Assembly: GCF_001562255.1 (NCBI RefSeq)
Contig: NZ_CP014301.1
Span: 1,054,001-1,118,000, forward strand
Source: Bosea sp. PAMC 26642
GTDB taxonomy: Bacteria > Pseudomonadota > Alphaproteobacteria > Rhizobiales > Beijerinckiaceae
Length of the DNA: 64,000 bases
Direction of reading: 5' to 3'
The notes beneath the pieces are model-generated. The model was not told the origin of the DNA, did not search any database, and was given only the letters and a program-made list of their open reading frames with translations. The number at the start of each line of letters is the position of its first letter. The stretch's first letter is position 1. Positions 25,878 to 35,090 of this stretch are shown here, in pieces. Both the position numbers and the translations under genes were made by a program.

Positions 25878-26564
25878 ATGACCATCCGAGACAGCGGGAA
25901 AAGCTCCAGCACGCTCGCCGTTCAGGTCTACGACGCGCTGGGGCAGAGGTTGCTCGCCGGCGAGATGTATCCAGGCGCGAAAGTGTCGCTGCGCTCGCTG
26001 GCGACAACCTTCGGCACCAGTATGCAGCCCGTGCGCGACGCCGTCTCGTCCCTTGTGGCCGAGGAGGCGCTGGAGATCACGCCGGCGCGTGTCATTCAGG
26101 TTCCGTTGCTGGACCGGAGCGTCTGCGACGACATCTGGCTTCTACGGTCGCTCGTCGAAGGCGAGGCAGCAGCACTGTTTGCCCAGCGCGCGACCGAGGA
26201 GGACTTCGTCAGCCTCCAGAGTCTGACGGCGGCGGTTCAACAGGCCTACCGCGGAGGCAGCGTCAGCAAGCACATGCTCGCCTTCCATGAGTGGTCGTTC
26301 TTCATCGCCGAGCGCTGCGGGTCGGCGATGCTCGCAGCACTGATCCGGCGGCTGCGCGTGCGCAATGCCCCGATCATCGCGCTGGCACTCGCCGCCGACG
26401 CGCCGGATGATCCCGGCTTCATGGAGTTCTCCACCCACATCATGCACGAACTGGCCCTGGCCGCGAGAACCCGCGATCCAGGACGCGTGCGGGAACTGCG
26501 CAGCGTCGATGTCCTGACCTATCAGCGCTATCTCTATGCCCGGCTAGGTTGGACCCTGGAATGA
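25878..26564 (+). CDS. GntR-family regulator, FCD type
   Basis: 228 residues. N-terminal winged helix (VYDALGQRLLAGEMYPGAKVSLRSLATTFGTSMQPVRDAVSSLVAEEAL) is the GntR signature. The all-helical C-terminal FCD ligand domain follows (RSLVEGEAAALFAQRA, FHEWSFFIAERC, MHELALAARTRDP), where Asp/His residues usually hold a metal used for ligand binding. It is divergent from the aminotransferase/ABC/DMFase run and shares with it an intergenic region carrying two identical palindromes. It is the likely local repressor, with a substrate-derived carboxylate or amine as inducer. Confidence 0.88.
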   Translation: MTIRDSGKSSSTLAVQVYDALGQRLLAGEMYPGAKVSLRSLATTFGTSMQPVRDAVSSLVAEEALEITPARVIQVPLLDRSVCDDIWLLRSLVEGEAAALFAQRATEEDFVSLQSLTAAVQQAYRGGSVSKHMLAFHEWSFFIAERCGSAMLAALIRRLRVRNAPIIALALAADAPDDPGFMEFSTHIMHELALAARTRDPGRVRELRSVDVLTYQRYLYARLGWTLE

Positions 26565-26716
26565 GTGTTTTCGAGAACTCCAGGCAAGCGCCGCCCGGTT
26601 CTGCCCTCCGTCGCGCCTATCGCCCCGCAACTGCGTGCGCCGGTTCGTCGGATGACGATCCGTACTCCGCCTTGCCTGACCTTCCTTGTTGCGCCTGACC
26701 GAAGGAGACCGGTTCC

Positions 26717-28024
26717 ATGACAGCCGAGCGCCCCCATGCCTTGCTTCACTTCACGGAATCGTCCCGGCGGATCGCCGAGCACGCGCGCTACATTGCCGGC
26801 GGCGTCAACAGCAATTTCCGCTTCGGCATGGCGTCCGGGCCGCTGGTCTTCGAGCGGGGGGACGGGGCGCATCTCATCGACGCCGATGGCAACCGGCTGA
26901 TCGATTATTATTGCGGCATGGGCGCAACCCTGCTCGGGCACACCCCGGCTTCGGTGATCGCGGCGGTCAAGGACGAGGTCGAGCGCGGTATCCTGTTCGC
27001 GGGCCAGGTACCGATCGAATGCGAAGCCGCGCAACTGATCTGCGAACGTGTGCCATCGGCGGAGCGTCTGCGCTTCACCTCCTCGGGCTCGGAGGCCGTT
27101 CATGCCGCGATCCGCCTGGCGCGAGCCGCCACCGGCCGGCGCATCGTCATCAAGTTCGAGGGGCATTATCATGGCTGGCTCGACAGCATTCTGTGGTCGA
27201 CGGCTCCGGGCCTCAACGCGGCCGGTCCCGACAATTCTCCAATCCCGGTCGCCGGCAGCAAGGGCCAGGATCTGGCCACGGCGGAGGGACTCGCAGTACT
27301 GGGCTGGAACGATCTGGCCGCACTGGAGGCGCGTCTTGCGCAGGGCGATGTCGCAGCCGTCCTGATGGAACCGGTGATGTGCAACCAGGGCGCGATCGCG
27401 CCTCTGCCGGGCTATCTCGAAGGGGCTCTCGCGGCCTGCCGCAAGCACGGGGCCGTCCTGATCTTCGACGAGGTCGTAACGGGCTTCCGTCTGAGCAGCG
27501 GTGGCGCGCAGAAGCTCTATAGCGTGACGCCCGACCTGACGATCCTAGCGAAAGCCATTGCCAGCGGCTTCCCGGTCGCGGCGGTCGCTGGACGGGCGGA
27601 TTTGCTTGATCAACTGGCGGACGGGGTGCTGCACGGCGGCACCTTCAACGCCCAGCCCGTCGCCATGGCGGCTCTCGTGGCGACCCAAAGGGCCCTGACA
27701 CCCGAGCTGTACGAGCGCAGCTTCGCCCGCGGCCAGCGCCTGCAGGACGGCATTCGTACGATCATGGGCCAGGCGGGCATCAGGGCGCAGGTGGTCGGCG
27801 CTCCGCTGATCTTTCACGTCTCGTTCGGGCTGGACGCACCTGCGCGGAACTATCGCGACATCGCGCGGGCCGATAAGGCGGCCTATGTCCGCTTCGCCTT
27901 CGCTATGCTCAAGCGCGGGGTGCGCATTCTGGAGCGAGGGGCCTGGTTCGTATCGTCCGAACACGACGATGGTGTGATCGACGCGACGCTCGATGCAGTG
28001 ATGGGGGCGGCCGGCGAGGTCTAG
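26717..28024 (+). CDS. Class III aminotransferase, glutamate-1-semialdehyde-aminomutase-like
   Basis: 435 residues, ATG with GGAGA upstream. The glutamate-semialdehyde aminomutase subfamily pattern is clear: RYIAGGVNSNFRFG, FTSSGSEAVHAAIRLARAATGR, KFEGHYHGW, IFDEVVTGFRLS and the Lys in TILAKAIASGFPVAAVAG. The real HemL would be elsewhere; this copy lies beside a catabolic operon and a GntR gene, and lineages of this subfamily act on beta-amino acids and amines. It is the fourth transaminase of the block. Confidence 0.85.
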   Translation: MTAERPHALLHFTESSRRIAEHARYIAGGVNSNFRFGMASGPLVFERGDGAHLIDADGNRLIDYYCGMGATLLGHTPASVIAAVKDEVERGILFAGQVPIECEAAQLICERVPSAERLRFTSSGSEAVHAAIRLARAATGRRIVIKFEGHYHGWLDSILWSTAPGLNAAGPDNSPIPVAGSKGQDLATAEGLAVLGWNDLAALEARLAQGDVAAVLMEPVMCNQGAIAPLPGYLEGALAACRKHGAVLIFDEVVTGFRLSSGGAQKLYSVTPDLTILAKAIASGFPVAAVAGRADLLDQLADGVLHGGTFNAQPVAMAALVATQRALTPELYERSFARGQRLQDGIRTIMGQAGIRAQVVGAPLIFHVSFGLDAPARNYRDIARADKAAYVRFAFAMLKRGVRILERGAWFVSSEHDDGVIDATLDAVMGAAGEV

Positions 28025-28179
28025 GGTGCGTGAGCTCGTTTCCGGTGGTGTGATCTGACCATTGCTGCCTTCGTCTCGGAATTGCGGTTCCACCTTGCCG
28101 TAGCGGCGCGGCTCAGATCATCAGTTCCGAGGGGTCGGTGTTTGCCGGATGCATCTTCGCGCGGCAATTCTTCTGCGTA

Positions 28180-28245
28180 ATTATATAAATATTTCAATAG
28201 TATACGTGTTCGTAGATTTGTCCTGCTTCCCCCACCATTTCCAGT
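28180..28245 (+). repeat. Right copy of the imperfect direct repeat
   Basis: Matches the 14333-14398 element in the same orientation. Read on the minus strand both end in similar short peptides (..VG..GQ..EHV..stop), so they could instead be the 3' ends of paralogous decayed genes. The remaining 28025-28500 sequence contains no gene I can identify. Confidence 0.5.
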
Positions 28246-28503
28246 TGGAAGTGCGAATGCTGACACGCGCGCGGTCAGGACGTTGAGGCTTAGCGGCGTC
28301 GGCTGCCAGGCGGGGCATTGCGTCGCCCAGCGCACTTGGAACTTGTCTTTCGGTCGAAATGCGGGCCTTTATGTCTGACCGACACTTGGGTGCCTTGATG
28401 TTCACGTCCTTCCCCGCCACGCGAATGCGCAGGCCCGACCAGCAGGAGATTGGCCGGAGGGGGTAAGCGCGAGCATTTTGCCGCGCGCGTGAGCGTCGGA
28501 CCC

Positions 28504-28534
28504 AAGCCCTCCCGGTTCTGCGGAGGGCTTTTTT
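28504..28534 (+). terminator. Rho-independent terminator ahead of metG
   Basis: Stem AAGCCCTCC / GGAGGGCTT, loop CGGTTCTGC, followed by a run of six T. It is a textbook intrinsic terminator ending 53 nt before the metG start on the same strand. No obvious gene ends just upstream, so it may be the terminator arm of a leader that attenuates metG. Confidence 0.65.
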
Positions 28535-28586
28535 GTTCGTCGAAGGTCTGGCGCTTCACCCGTGAAATGACCCCAGGGAGGGGATC

Positions 28587-30265
28587 ATGGCGAACGCACT
28601 CATTACAAGCGCGCTTCCGTACATCAACGGCATCAAGCATCTCGGAAATCTGGCAGGATCGCTCTTGCCGGCAGACATTCACGCGCGCTATCGCCGCCAG
28701 ATCGGCGACGAGGTGCTCTTCATTTGCGCGACGGACGAACATGGCACGCCGGCCGAACTTGCCGCGGCCGAAGCCGGTCAGGACATCGAGACCTATTGTC
28801 TCGAACAGCACGCGAGCCAGGCTGCGATCTACCGGCAGCTTGATCTGTCCTTCGACCATTTCGGTCGCTCGTCGTCGCCTCACAACCACGCGCTGACCCA
28901 GCACTTCTTCCGTTGCCTGGAAGAGAACGGCTTCATCGAGGAGCGTGTCCTCGATCAGATCTATTCGCCAGAGGATGGCCGCTACCTGCCCGACCGCTAT
29001 ATCATCGGCACCTGTCCGCATTGCCGCTTCGAGCGAGCGCGTGGCGACCAGTGCGAAAACTGCACGCGGCCCCTCGACCCGATCGACCTGATCGCGCCGC
29101 GCTCGGCATTGTCGGGCAGCACGGAGCTGGAGATCAGGCCGAGCCACCATTTATTTTTGAGACAGTCGGCGCTGATCGGCGAGCTTGAGGCCTGGATTTC
29201 TACGCCAAAGGGTTGGCCGCCGCTGGTGACGTCGATCGCCCGGAAATGGTTGAACGAGGGCATCCAGGACCGCTGCATCACCCGCGACCTTGTGTGGGGC
29301 GTGCCGGTGCCGAAGCCGGGTTATGAGGGGAAGGTTTTCTACGTCTGGTTCGATACGCCGATCGCCTACATCGCCGCTACTCAGGATGGGCGGATGCGCG
29401 ACAGGGTCGCGACTGGAGCCGCTGGTGGTGGACGGCGGAGGATGTCGACTACGCCCAGTTCCTCGGCAAGGACAACGTCCCTTTCCACGTGGTCAGCTTT
29501 CCCTGCACCCTTATAGGCTCCGGCGAGCCGTGGAAGACCGTCGACGTGATCAAGGGGGTGAACTGGCTGACCTATGAAGGCGGAAAGTTCTCGACAAGCC
29601 AGCGGCGCGGCGTTTTCCTCGACCAGGCCCTTGCGCTACTGCCGGCCGACTACTGGCGCTGGTGGCTGGCGTCGAATGCACCCGAAGCCAACGATACCGA
29701 TTTCACGTTCGAGCGCTTCGCGGCGGACGTAAACCATGATCTGGCAGACACTTTTGGCAATCTGGTGAATCGGATCCTCAAGTTCGTGGAGAGCCGCTAT
29801 GGCGGCATCGTGCCGATCGTAGGCGAGCCTTCGGCTCGCGAGTTCGCGTTGGCGGCGCAGATCGACATCGATCTGCGGTCTCTTCGTGGCCACCATGCCG
29901 GCCGTTCATTCCGAAAAGCGGCCGAGGAGGTGCGCCAGCTCTGGCGGCTCGGCAACGGCTATTTCGCCGGCGAGGCGCCGTGGTCGACCTTCACTGACGA
30001 TCCGGAGCGCACCGCGGTCGTCGCCAGGACCGGCGCAAGCTTGGTTGCGATTGCGGCGCAGGCGGCTTGGCCGTTCATTCCTGCAGCCGCCGAACGGGTG
30101 CTTGAAGCGCTGGGGCACGGGCGTGGCAGGCCGCCTTGGCCCACATCGGCGTCCATCACGCGGGCGGATCTTCTGCCAGAGTGGAGGGTAGGGCCGCTGC
30201 TGCCGCTTTTTGAGAAGCTCTCACCGGATTGGGTTGAAGCCCAGACGGCTCGTTATGCCGGTTGA
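28587..30265 (+). pseudogene. metG: Accessory methionyl-tRNA synthetase with a single-base frameshift
   Basis: Two frames together encode a class I MetRS of about 559 residues. The first (28587 to about 29385) has HLGN for the HIGH motif (residues 18-21), [13 protein letters not shown], and a knuckle with Cys143, 146, 156 and 159. At TQ-GA|TGGGCGG one base is missing: restoring it gives TQ(E)[15 protein letters not shown] and joins the second frame ([22 protein letters not shown] in place of KMSKS, then the anticodon-binding helices). GGGAGGGGATC precedes the ATG. The KFSTS loop marks the minor MetRS type, so this is probably not the housekeeping enzyme. As written it would yield a truncated protein; sequencing error is possible. 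Confidence 0.8.
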
Positions 30266-30319
30266 ATCTGCTGCTGGCCACGCATTCTGCCGGGATGTAG
30301 AGGCCATTCCAGCCGACGA

Positions 30320-30360
30320 TTGACACAGCGCCGAGTGATGATATCTATTGTCGGTAGATA
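30320..30360 (+). promoter_or_regulatory. vapBC promoter with overlapping operator
   Basis: TTGACA (30320-30325), a 16-nt gap and TATCTA (30342-30347). That -10 hexamer is the left arm of a perfect inverted repeat TATCTA-N7-TAGATA (30342-30360), 19 nt before the antitoxin ATG. This is the arrangement expected for VapB autorepression. Confidence 0.6.
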
Positions 30361-30379
30361 CCATTCATGGAGGCCGATC

Positions 30380-30652
30380 ATGAGCGCCCGGACGAACTCA
30401 TCGACCGCCAAGCTCTTCATGCATGGCCGCAGCCAGGCGGTCCGTCTGCCGAAGGAATTCCGCTTCGAGGGAACGGAGGTCCATGTCAGCAGGGTCGGAA
30501 ACAAGGTCGTCCTTGAGCCCATCAGGAAGCCTGCCTTCGACGCCGGCGCCTGGAGGGCGCAGCTCGATGCGCTGGGCGCCCGCGATTTCCTGACGGAGGG
30601 GCTGCCGGAAGATCCGCATGTTGGAGCCGACGACACAGTCGATTTCGGCTGA
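30380..30652 (+). CDS. vapB: VapB-type antitoxin (AbrB/MazE fold)
   Basis: 90 residues from the ATG preceded by GGAGG. The N-terminal half is a SpoVT/AbrB DNA-binding fold: [20 protein letters not shown], then [16 protein letters not shown]. The C-terminal half, ending in [13 protein letters not shown], is the acidic tail that wraps the toxin. It neutralises the VapC encoded 7 nt downstream and represses the operon through the palindrome in its promoter. Confidence 0.87.
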   Translation: MSARTNSSTAKLFMHGRSQAVRLPKEFRFEGTEVHVSRVGNKVVLEPIRKPAFDAGAWRAQLDALGARDFLTEGLPEDPHVGADDTVDFG

Positions 30653-30659
30653 TCGCCCG

Positions 30660-31067
30660 ATGTTCTGCCTCGATACCAACGTCGTCGTTCATGCCCTGAA
30701 CGGGCGGGTTCCCGCGGTCGATGCCAGGCTTCAACAGGAGCTCGCCGTCGGAACCCGGCTTCTCATCTCGTCGGTGGTCGTTTTCGAGCTGAGATATGGG
30801 ATAGCCAAGAGCGTGAGGCGTGAGGCCTCAGGCCGCGTACTCGATACGTTTCTCTCCGAAGGATTCGAGATGGTGCCGTTCGATGCCGACGATGCAGCGG
30901 AAGCCGGCGATATTCGGGCCACCCTCGAAGCGGCCGGAACGCCGATCGGCGCCTACGATACTCTGATTGCGGCGCAGGCCCGGCGGCGCGGTGCGGTTCT
31001 GGTCACCGGCAATCGGCGCGAGTTCGAGCGCGTGCCTGGCCTGATGGTGACGGACTGGGCCTCTTGA
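30660..31067 (+). CDS. vapC: VapC-type PIN-domain ribonuclease toxin
   Basis: 135 residues, ATG 7 nt after the antitoxin stop and without a strong ribosome site, so translation is coupled. PIN acidic residues: Asp5 (FCLDTNVVVHAL), Glu43 (VFELRYG), Asp100 (GAYDTLIAAQA), with Asn118 in VTGNRREF. These hold Mg2+ for RNA cleavage. Enteric VapC cuts initiator tRNA-fMet; this one lies beside a methionyl-tRNA synthetase gene, but its target is unknown. Confidence 0.9.
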   Translation: MFCLDTNVVVHALNGRVPAVDARLQQELAVGTRLLISSVVVFELRYGIAKSVRREASGRVLDTFLSEGFEMVPFDADDAAEAGDIRATLEAAGTPIGAYDTLIAAQARRRGAVLVTGNRREFERVPGLMVTDWAS

Positions 31068-31251
31068 GCGGCGCTAGGCTTTCCTTCGATCAGTTATGTC
31101 GGCCGGGCCAGCTACCTGCACTCCAGCCTTCGGCGCGCGATAAACGCAGTTCGCACGGCACGAAGCTCTGGTAGGAATCATGGTATGAAAAATGGTAGGA
31201 ATCCAAATTATAAATCAGGCTAAGTATATGATTTATTTAATGTTATAGAAA

Positions 31252-31279
31252 TACGGGTTCGACTCCCGTAGGTCGCGCC
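31252..31279 (+). other. tRNA 3'-end fragment (T-arm, acceptor strand, CCA), probable attachment-site remnant
   Basis: ACGGG-TTCGACT-CCCGT is a perfect five-base-pair T-stem with the canonical TTCRANY loop, followed by AGGTCGC, G and CCA. No D-arm, anticodon arm or matching 5' acceptor (GCGACCT) lies upstream, where the sequence is strongly AT-rich (31190-31251). A free 3' end of this kind is what tRNA-targeting integrases leave at one end of an element. Parent tRNA identity not assigned. Confidence 0.5.
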
Positions 31280-31610
31280 ATTCATGCCTGCCTCTCCGGC
31301 TCGCCGAGAGACAGCATGAGCCGGTTCGCCCAGTTGAAGAAGGATGCGGGTGGATCAGGTCAGCGATCGACAGGACCGAGCCATGCGGTCCAGTTCAGCT
31401 GGGCCTGGGTGAAGGTCGTAGGAGCCATCGGCGATGGTCAAACCTGTGCGCCAAGCTCGTCCGTCACATCAAGCAGAGCCCTCGCCGGGCGGTTTGACCG
31501 TCGTTTGGTTCCTGCACGTTCTGCGGGGTAGCCCGTTGCGCAGCTTAGTCGAAGCCATTCGGTTGCGTGCGGCCGGAGGATGGCCGAAGCCGTCCCGCCT
31601 TTGGGTTGGG
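31280..31610. other. Unassigned stretch
   Basis: No gene with a recognisable product or a good ribosome site. Short open frames here look random. Confidence 0.4.
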
Positions 31611-32180
31611 CTAGTAGGCCCTTAGTCCCAAGGCCGTGCTTGCTTCCTCGGCCATCCAGCCGAGCCGGTCATAATCGCCGCGCCAGTAGACGAGTGCGGC
31701 GTCGTCGTGCCCGAGCCTGACCTCGCGGACGCGGCCGATGATGATGGCGTGGGAATGCCGCTCGATGATCTCTTCGACCTCGCAGTCCAGCGCCGCCAGT
31801 GCCCCAGTCAGCAGCGGCGCGCCGGTGACGCCGCTCGTCCACTCGGCGTCGGCGTAGCGCGCCGCACCCTTCTCACCATGACGCCCGGCGAAGCGGTCGG
31901 CGACCTGCTTTTGCGTCGCATTAAGGAAGTTGACGCCGAAGCTGCGGGTCCGCGTCAGCACGGGATAGCTCGACGACGACAGGTTCAGTCCGAACATGAT
32001 CGTCGGCGGCTCGGCCGAAAGCGACGAGATCGAAGTCGCGGTCAGACCGGTGCGGTCCGGGCCGTGGCCGGTCGTGATGACGCTGACCCCGCCGGCGAGA
32101 TGCCTCAAGGCCTGGCGGAAGCTCGCGACATCGTCCTGGACCAGGCGAACAGGCTTGTGCAGGGGCGTGACAACCGACAT
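31611..32180 (-). CDS. Flavin reductase (HpaC/DIM6-type)
   Basis: 189 residues; GAGGAG 11 nt upstream of the ATG. Flavin-reductase-like FMN-binding split-barrel: FRQALRHLAGGVSVITTG, GLTATSISSLSAEPPTIMFGLN and FGVNFLNATQKQVADRFAG. It would reduce FMN with NAD(P)H and supply FMNH2 to the SsuD monooxygenase of the same operon. It belongs to the HpaC fold rather than the SsuE flavodoxin-like family, so it replaces SsuE functionally. Last gene of the ssu unit. Confidence 0.86.
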   Translation of the reverse strand: MSVVTPLHKPVRLVQDDVASFRQALRHLAGGVSVITTGHGPDRTGLTATSISSLSAEPPTIMFGLNLSSSSYPVLTRTRSFGVNFLNATQKQVADRFAGRHGEKGAARYADAEWTSGVTGAPLLTGALAALDCEVEEIIERHSHAIIIGRVREVRLGHDDAALVYWRGDYDRLGWMAEEASTALGLRAY

Positions 32181-32193
32181 CGTCCCGGTCTCC

Positions 32194-33024
32194 TCAGATC
32201 GTGTAGTCGGGCGGGTTGGTGTCCTCGCGGATCAGGTCCTTGAGGATGCGCTCTTCGAGCAAAGCGAGATCGACCGAGCCGCGCCGGCGCGGGCGGGGAA
32301 GGTTGACGGTGATGTCGAGCGTGATCCGGCCATCGTCGATCATCACGACGCGGTCGGCGAGCGTCAGCGCCTCCGAAACGTCATGGGTCACGAGGATCGC
32401 GGTGAAGCCTTGCGTCTGCCAGACGCGCTCCAGCAGGCTCTGCATCTCGATGCGGGTCAGCGCGTCGAGGGCGCCCAGGGGCTCGTCGAGCGCCAGCACA
32501 CGCGGCCGGCTGACCAGCGCGCGGGCTAGCGCCACGCGCTGGCGCTGGCCGCCAGACAACACGGCCGGCCATTGCTCCGCCTTGGCTTCGAGCCCCACGG
32601 CCCGCAGCGTCTGAAAGGCGCGCTCCTCGGCCTCAGGCAGCTTGCGGTCGGCCCCGAGACCGACCTCGACATTGGAGAGCACGCGCGCCCAGGGCAGCAG
32701 GCGCGGCTCTTGGAACATGATGCGCGGCGTCTCCGTCGCGCTAGAGCCCTGGCCGAAACGTAGCGTGCCGTCGCTGGCCGCGTCGAGGCCGGCAAGAATA
32801 CGCAGCAGGGTGCTCTTGCCGCAGCCGCTGCGCCCAACGATGGCGAGGAACTGGCCGGCGGGGATGTCGAGATCGATGCCGCGCAGGACCTCGAGATCGC
32901 CGAAGCGCTTTGTCAGGCCGCGAATGGCGATCTCCTGGCCGAGCGCGGCTCTGGATCTTGCCGCCTTGTCCTCGAACAGGGCGTCGAAGGAAAGCGCGCT
33001 CGGCGCCAGCGTCGCTGTCGTCAT
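32194..33024 (-). CDS. ssuB: Sulfonate ABC transporter ATPase SsuB
   Basis: 276 residues. Walker [14 protein letters not shown]-loop [13 protein letters not shown] (the LLPW form typical of SsuB/TauB/NrtD), signature [15 protein letters not shown], Walker [13 protein letters not shown] and switch His in LVTHD. The N-terminus carries about 25 extra residues. It energises the SsuC permease encoded 10 nt upstream. Confidence 0.9.
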   Translation of the reverse strand: MTTATLAPSALSFDALFEDKAARSRAALGQEIAIRGLTKRFGDLEVLRGIDLDIPAGQFLAIVGRSGCGKSTLLRILAGLDAASDGTLRFGQGSSATETPRIMFQEPRLLPWARVLSNVEVGLGADRKLPEAEERAFQTLRAVGLEAKAEQWPAVLSGGQRQRVALARALVSRPRVLALDEPLGALDALTRIEMQSLLERVWQTQGFTAILVTHDVSEALTLADRVVMIDDGRITLDITVNLPRPRRRGSVDLALLEERILKDLIREDTNPPDYTI

Positions 33025-33034
33025 GGCGAGATCC

Positions 33035-33889
33035 TCAGGCTTTCTGGAAGGCCGGATGCCAGGACAGGCAAAGCCGTTCGAACAGCCGCACGGTCGAGTC
33101 GGCGATCTTGCCCAGCGCGGCGTAGATCACGATCGCCAGCACGACGACGTCGACCAGCATGAACTCGCGGGCGTTCATCGCCATGTAGCCGATGCCGGAA
33201 TTGGCCGCGATCGTCTCGGCCACGATCAGGGTCAGCCACATGATGCCGAGCGCATAACGCACGCCGACGAAGATCGAGGGCAGGGCGCCGGGCAGGATGA
33301 CGCGGCGGAACAACTCCCAGTTGCTCATCCCGTAGGAGCGGCCCATCTCGACGAGCTGGCTGTCGACGGTGCGCACGCCATGGAAGGTGTTGATGTAGAT
33401 CGGGAAGAACACGCCGAGCGAGGTCAGGAACAGCTTGGCCTCCTCCTCGATCCCGAACCAGAGGATCACCAGCGGGATCAGCGCAAGATTGGGGATGTTG
33501 CGGATCATCTGGACGGTGGTGTCGGTGAGCCGCTCGGAGGTCTTGGACAGGCCGTTGAACAGGCCCAGTGCGAAGGCGAGCGAGCCGCCGAGCAGAAAGC
33601 CGGAGATCGCGCGCTTGAAGCTGACGGCGATGTTCTCGCCCAACTGTCCGTTCAGCGTCAGCCGCCATCCGGCGGCGAGCACGTCGCTCGGCGCGGGCAG
33701 CACATTGGCCGCGATCCAGCCGAGCTTCGAGCCGGCCTGCCAGACCAGCAGCAGGCCCAGGGGCAAAAGCCAGGGCATCAGCTGCGACAGCACCGGCTGG
33801 AACGACCTGGTACGGGGAGAAAGCCGCCTCCCGCTCGATGGCGAGGCAACGACCGGTGCGCTGAGTCCGGGTTGAGCGAAATCAGTCAT
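33035..33889 (-). CDS. ssuC: Sulfonate ABC transporter permease SsuC
   Basis: 284 residues from the ATG with GAGGGCGGA upstream; longer readings run into ssuD. Six membrane segments and the SsuC/TauC/NrtB-type signature [26 protein letters not shown] (EAA loop). Inner-membrane channel for alkanesulfonates, 7 nt after ssuD. Confidence 0.9.
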   Translation of the reverse strand: MTDFAQPGLSAPVVASPSSGRRLSPRTRSFQPVLSQLMPWLLPLGLLLVWQAGSKLGWIAANVLPAPSDVLAAGWRLTLNGQLGENIAVSFKRAISGFLLGGSLAFALGLFNGLSKTSERLTDTTVQMIRNIPNLALIPLVILWFGIEEEAKLFLTSLGVFFPIYINTFHGVRTVDSQLVEMGRSYGMSNWELFRRVILPGALPSIFVGVRYALGIMWLTLIVAETIAANSGIGYMAMNAREFMLVDVVVLAIVIYAALGKIADSTVRLFERLCLSWHPAFQKA

Positions 33890-33896
33890 TCCGCCC

Positions 33897-35048
33897 TCAC
33901 GACGCCGCGACGGCGACGCGCACGCCTGTGCCGCTGATGCCGAATTCGCCGATCTGCGTGCGATGCGTTGTCTGCGTCTGCGCGCCGATTCCAAGCACGG
34001 GGAAAAGCAGTTCCGCAACCTTGTAGGCCTCTTCCAGATGCGGATAACCCGAGGCGATGATCGTCTCGATCCCGAGCGCCTGGTATTCCCGCAGGCGCGC
34101 TGCGACCGTCTCGGGACTGCCGACCAGAGAGGTGCCGGCGCCGCCGCGCACCAGGCCGATGCCGGCCCAAAGGTTGGGCGCGATCTCGAGCTGATCGCGG
34201 CGGCCGAGATGCAGCGCGCTCATGCGCTTCTGGCCGATGGAATCCGACTCCTCTGCAAATTTTTTCTGTGCCGCGATGATTGCCTCGGCTGGCAGCTTGC
34301 TGATCAGCTTGTCGGCCGCGGCCCAGGCCTCGGCATCGGTCTCCCGCACGATTAGATGAATGCGCAGGCCGAAGCGGACTTTGCGTCCACGAGCGGCGGC
34401 TCTCGCCCGGACGGCATCGAGCTTGGCCTTGGCCTGCGGGATCGGCTCGCCCCAAGTCAGATAGGTGTCGACATGCTCGGCGGCGACATCGAGCGCGGGG
34501 TCCGACGAACCGCCGAACCAGATCGGCGGCGGGCTCTGGACCGGCGGGAAGTCGAGCTTGGCGCCCTGGACATCGATGTATTTTCCGGTGAAGTCGACCC
34601 TCTCCCCGGCAAGCAGGCGGGAATAGACGCTAAGGAATTCAGCCGTATGGGCATAGCGCTCGTCATGGGGCAGGCGGATGCCGTCGCCGGCGAGTTCGGA
34701 AGGATTGCCGCCGGTGACGATGTTGACGATGAAGCGGCCATTGCTGACCCGGTCGAGGGCGGCGGCCTGTCTCGCGACGAAGGTCGGGGATGCGACGCCG
34801 GGCCTGGCGGCCACGAGATATCTCAACCGCTCGGTGAGCGGGGCCAGCGCGGCCGCCGTGATCCAGGGATCGTCGCAGCTTTTGCCTGTCGGGATCAGCA
34901 CGCCGCCATAGCCCAGGCGATCGGCGGCCTGCGCAATCTCCTTGAGATAGCGAAAATCGGCGGGGCGATGGCCCTCGGTCGTGCCGAGATAGGAGCCGTC
35001 GCCGCTGACGGGAATGAACCAGAAGATGTCGAGAGGCTTGTCGGTCAT
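33897..35048 (-). CDS. ssuD: FMNH2-dependent alkanesulfonate monooxygenase SsuD
   Basis: 383 residues, normal for SsuD. It starts [18 protein letters not shown], with the luciferase-like TIM-barrel motifs [31 protein letters not shown] and [19 protein letters not shown]. With FMNH2 and O2 it splits C1-Cx alkanesulfonates to aldehyde and sulfite, which the sulfite reductase encoded at 37648 then reduces. Cytoplasmic. Second in the order ssuA-ssuD-ssuC-ssuB-flavin reductase. Confidence 0.93.
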   Translation of the reverse strand: MTDKPLDIFWFIPVSGDGSYLGTTEGHRPADFRYLKEIAQAADRLGYGGVLIPTGKSCDDPWITAAALAPLTERLRYLVAARPGVASPTFVARQAAALDRVSNGRFIVNIVTGGNPSELAGDGIRLPHDERYAHTAEFLSVYSRLLAGERVDFTGKYIDVQGAKLDFPPVQSPPPIWFGGSSDPALDVAAEHVDTYLTWGEPIPQAKAKLDAVRARAAARGRKVRFGLRIHLIVRETDAEAWAAADKLISKLPAEAIIAAQKKFAEESDSIGQKRMSALHLGRRDQLEIAPNLWAGIGLVRGGAGTSLVGSPETVAARLREYQALGIETIIASGYPHLEEAYKVAELLFPVLGIGAQTQTTHRTQIGEFGISGTGVRVAVAAS

Positions 35049-35090
35049 GTCGATGCACTCGCGTTGAGGAAGGAGGGGAGGCGTCGGCGC

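Noticed and set aside
28025..28500. Minus-strand reading of about 79 codons (28181-28420) as a gene
   Set aside because: No recognisable family or ribosome site, and its 3' part is the imperfect direct repeat.
31316..31625. Two short plus-strand frames after the tRNA fragment
   Set aside because: No ribosome site, no conserved pattern and atypical composition.
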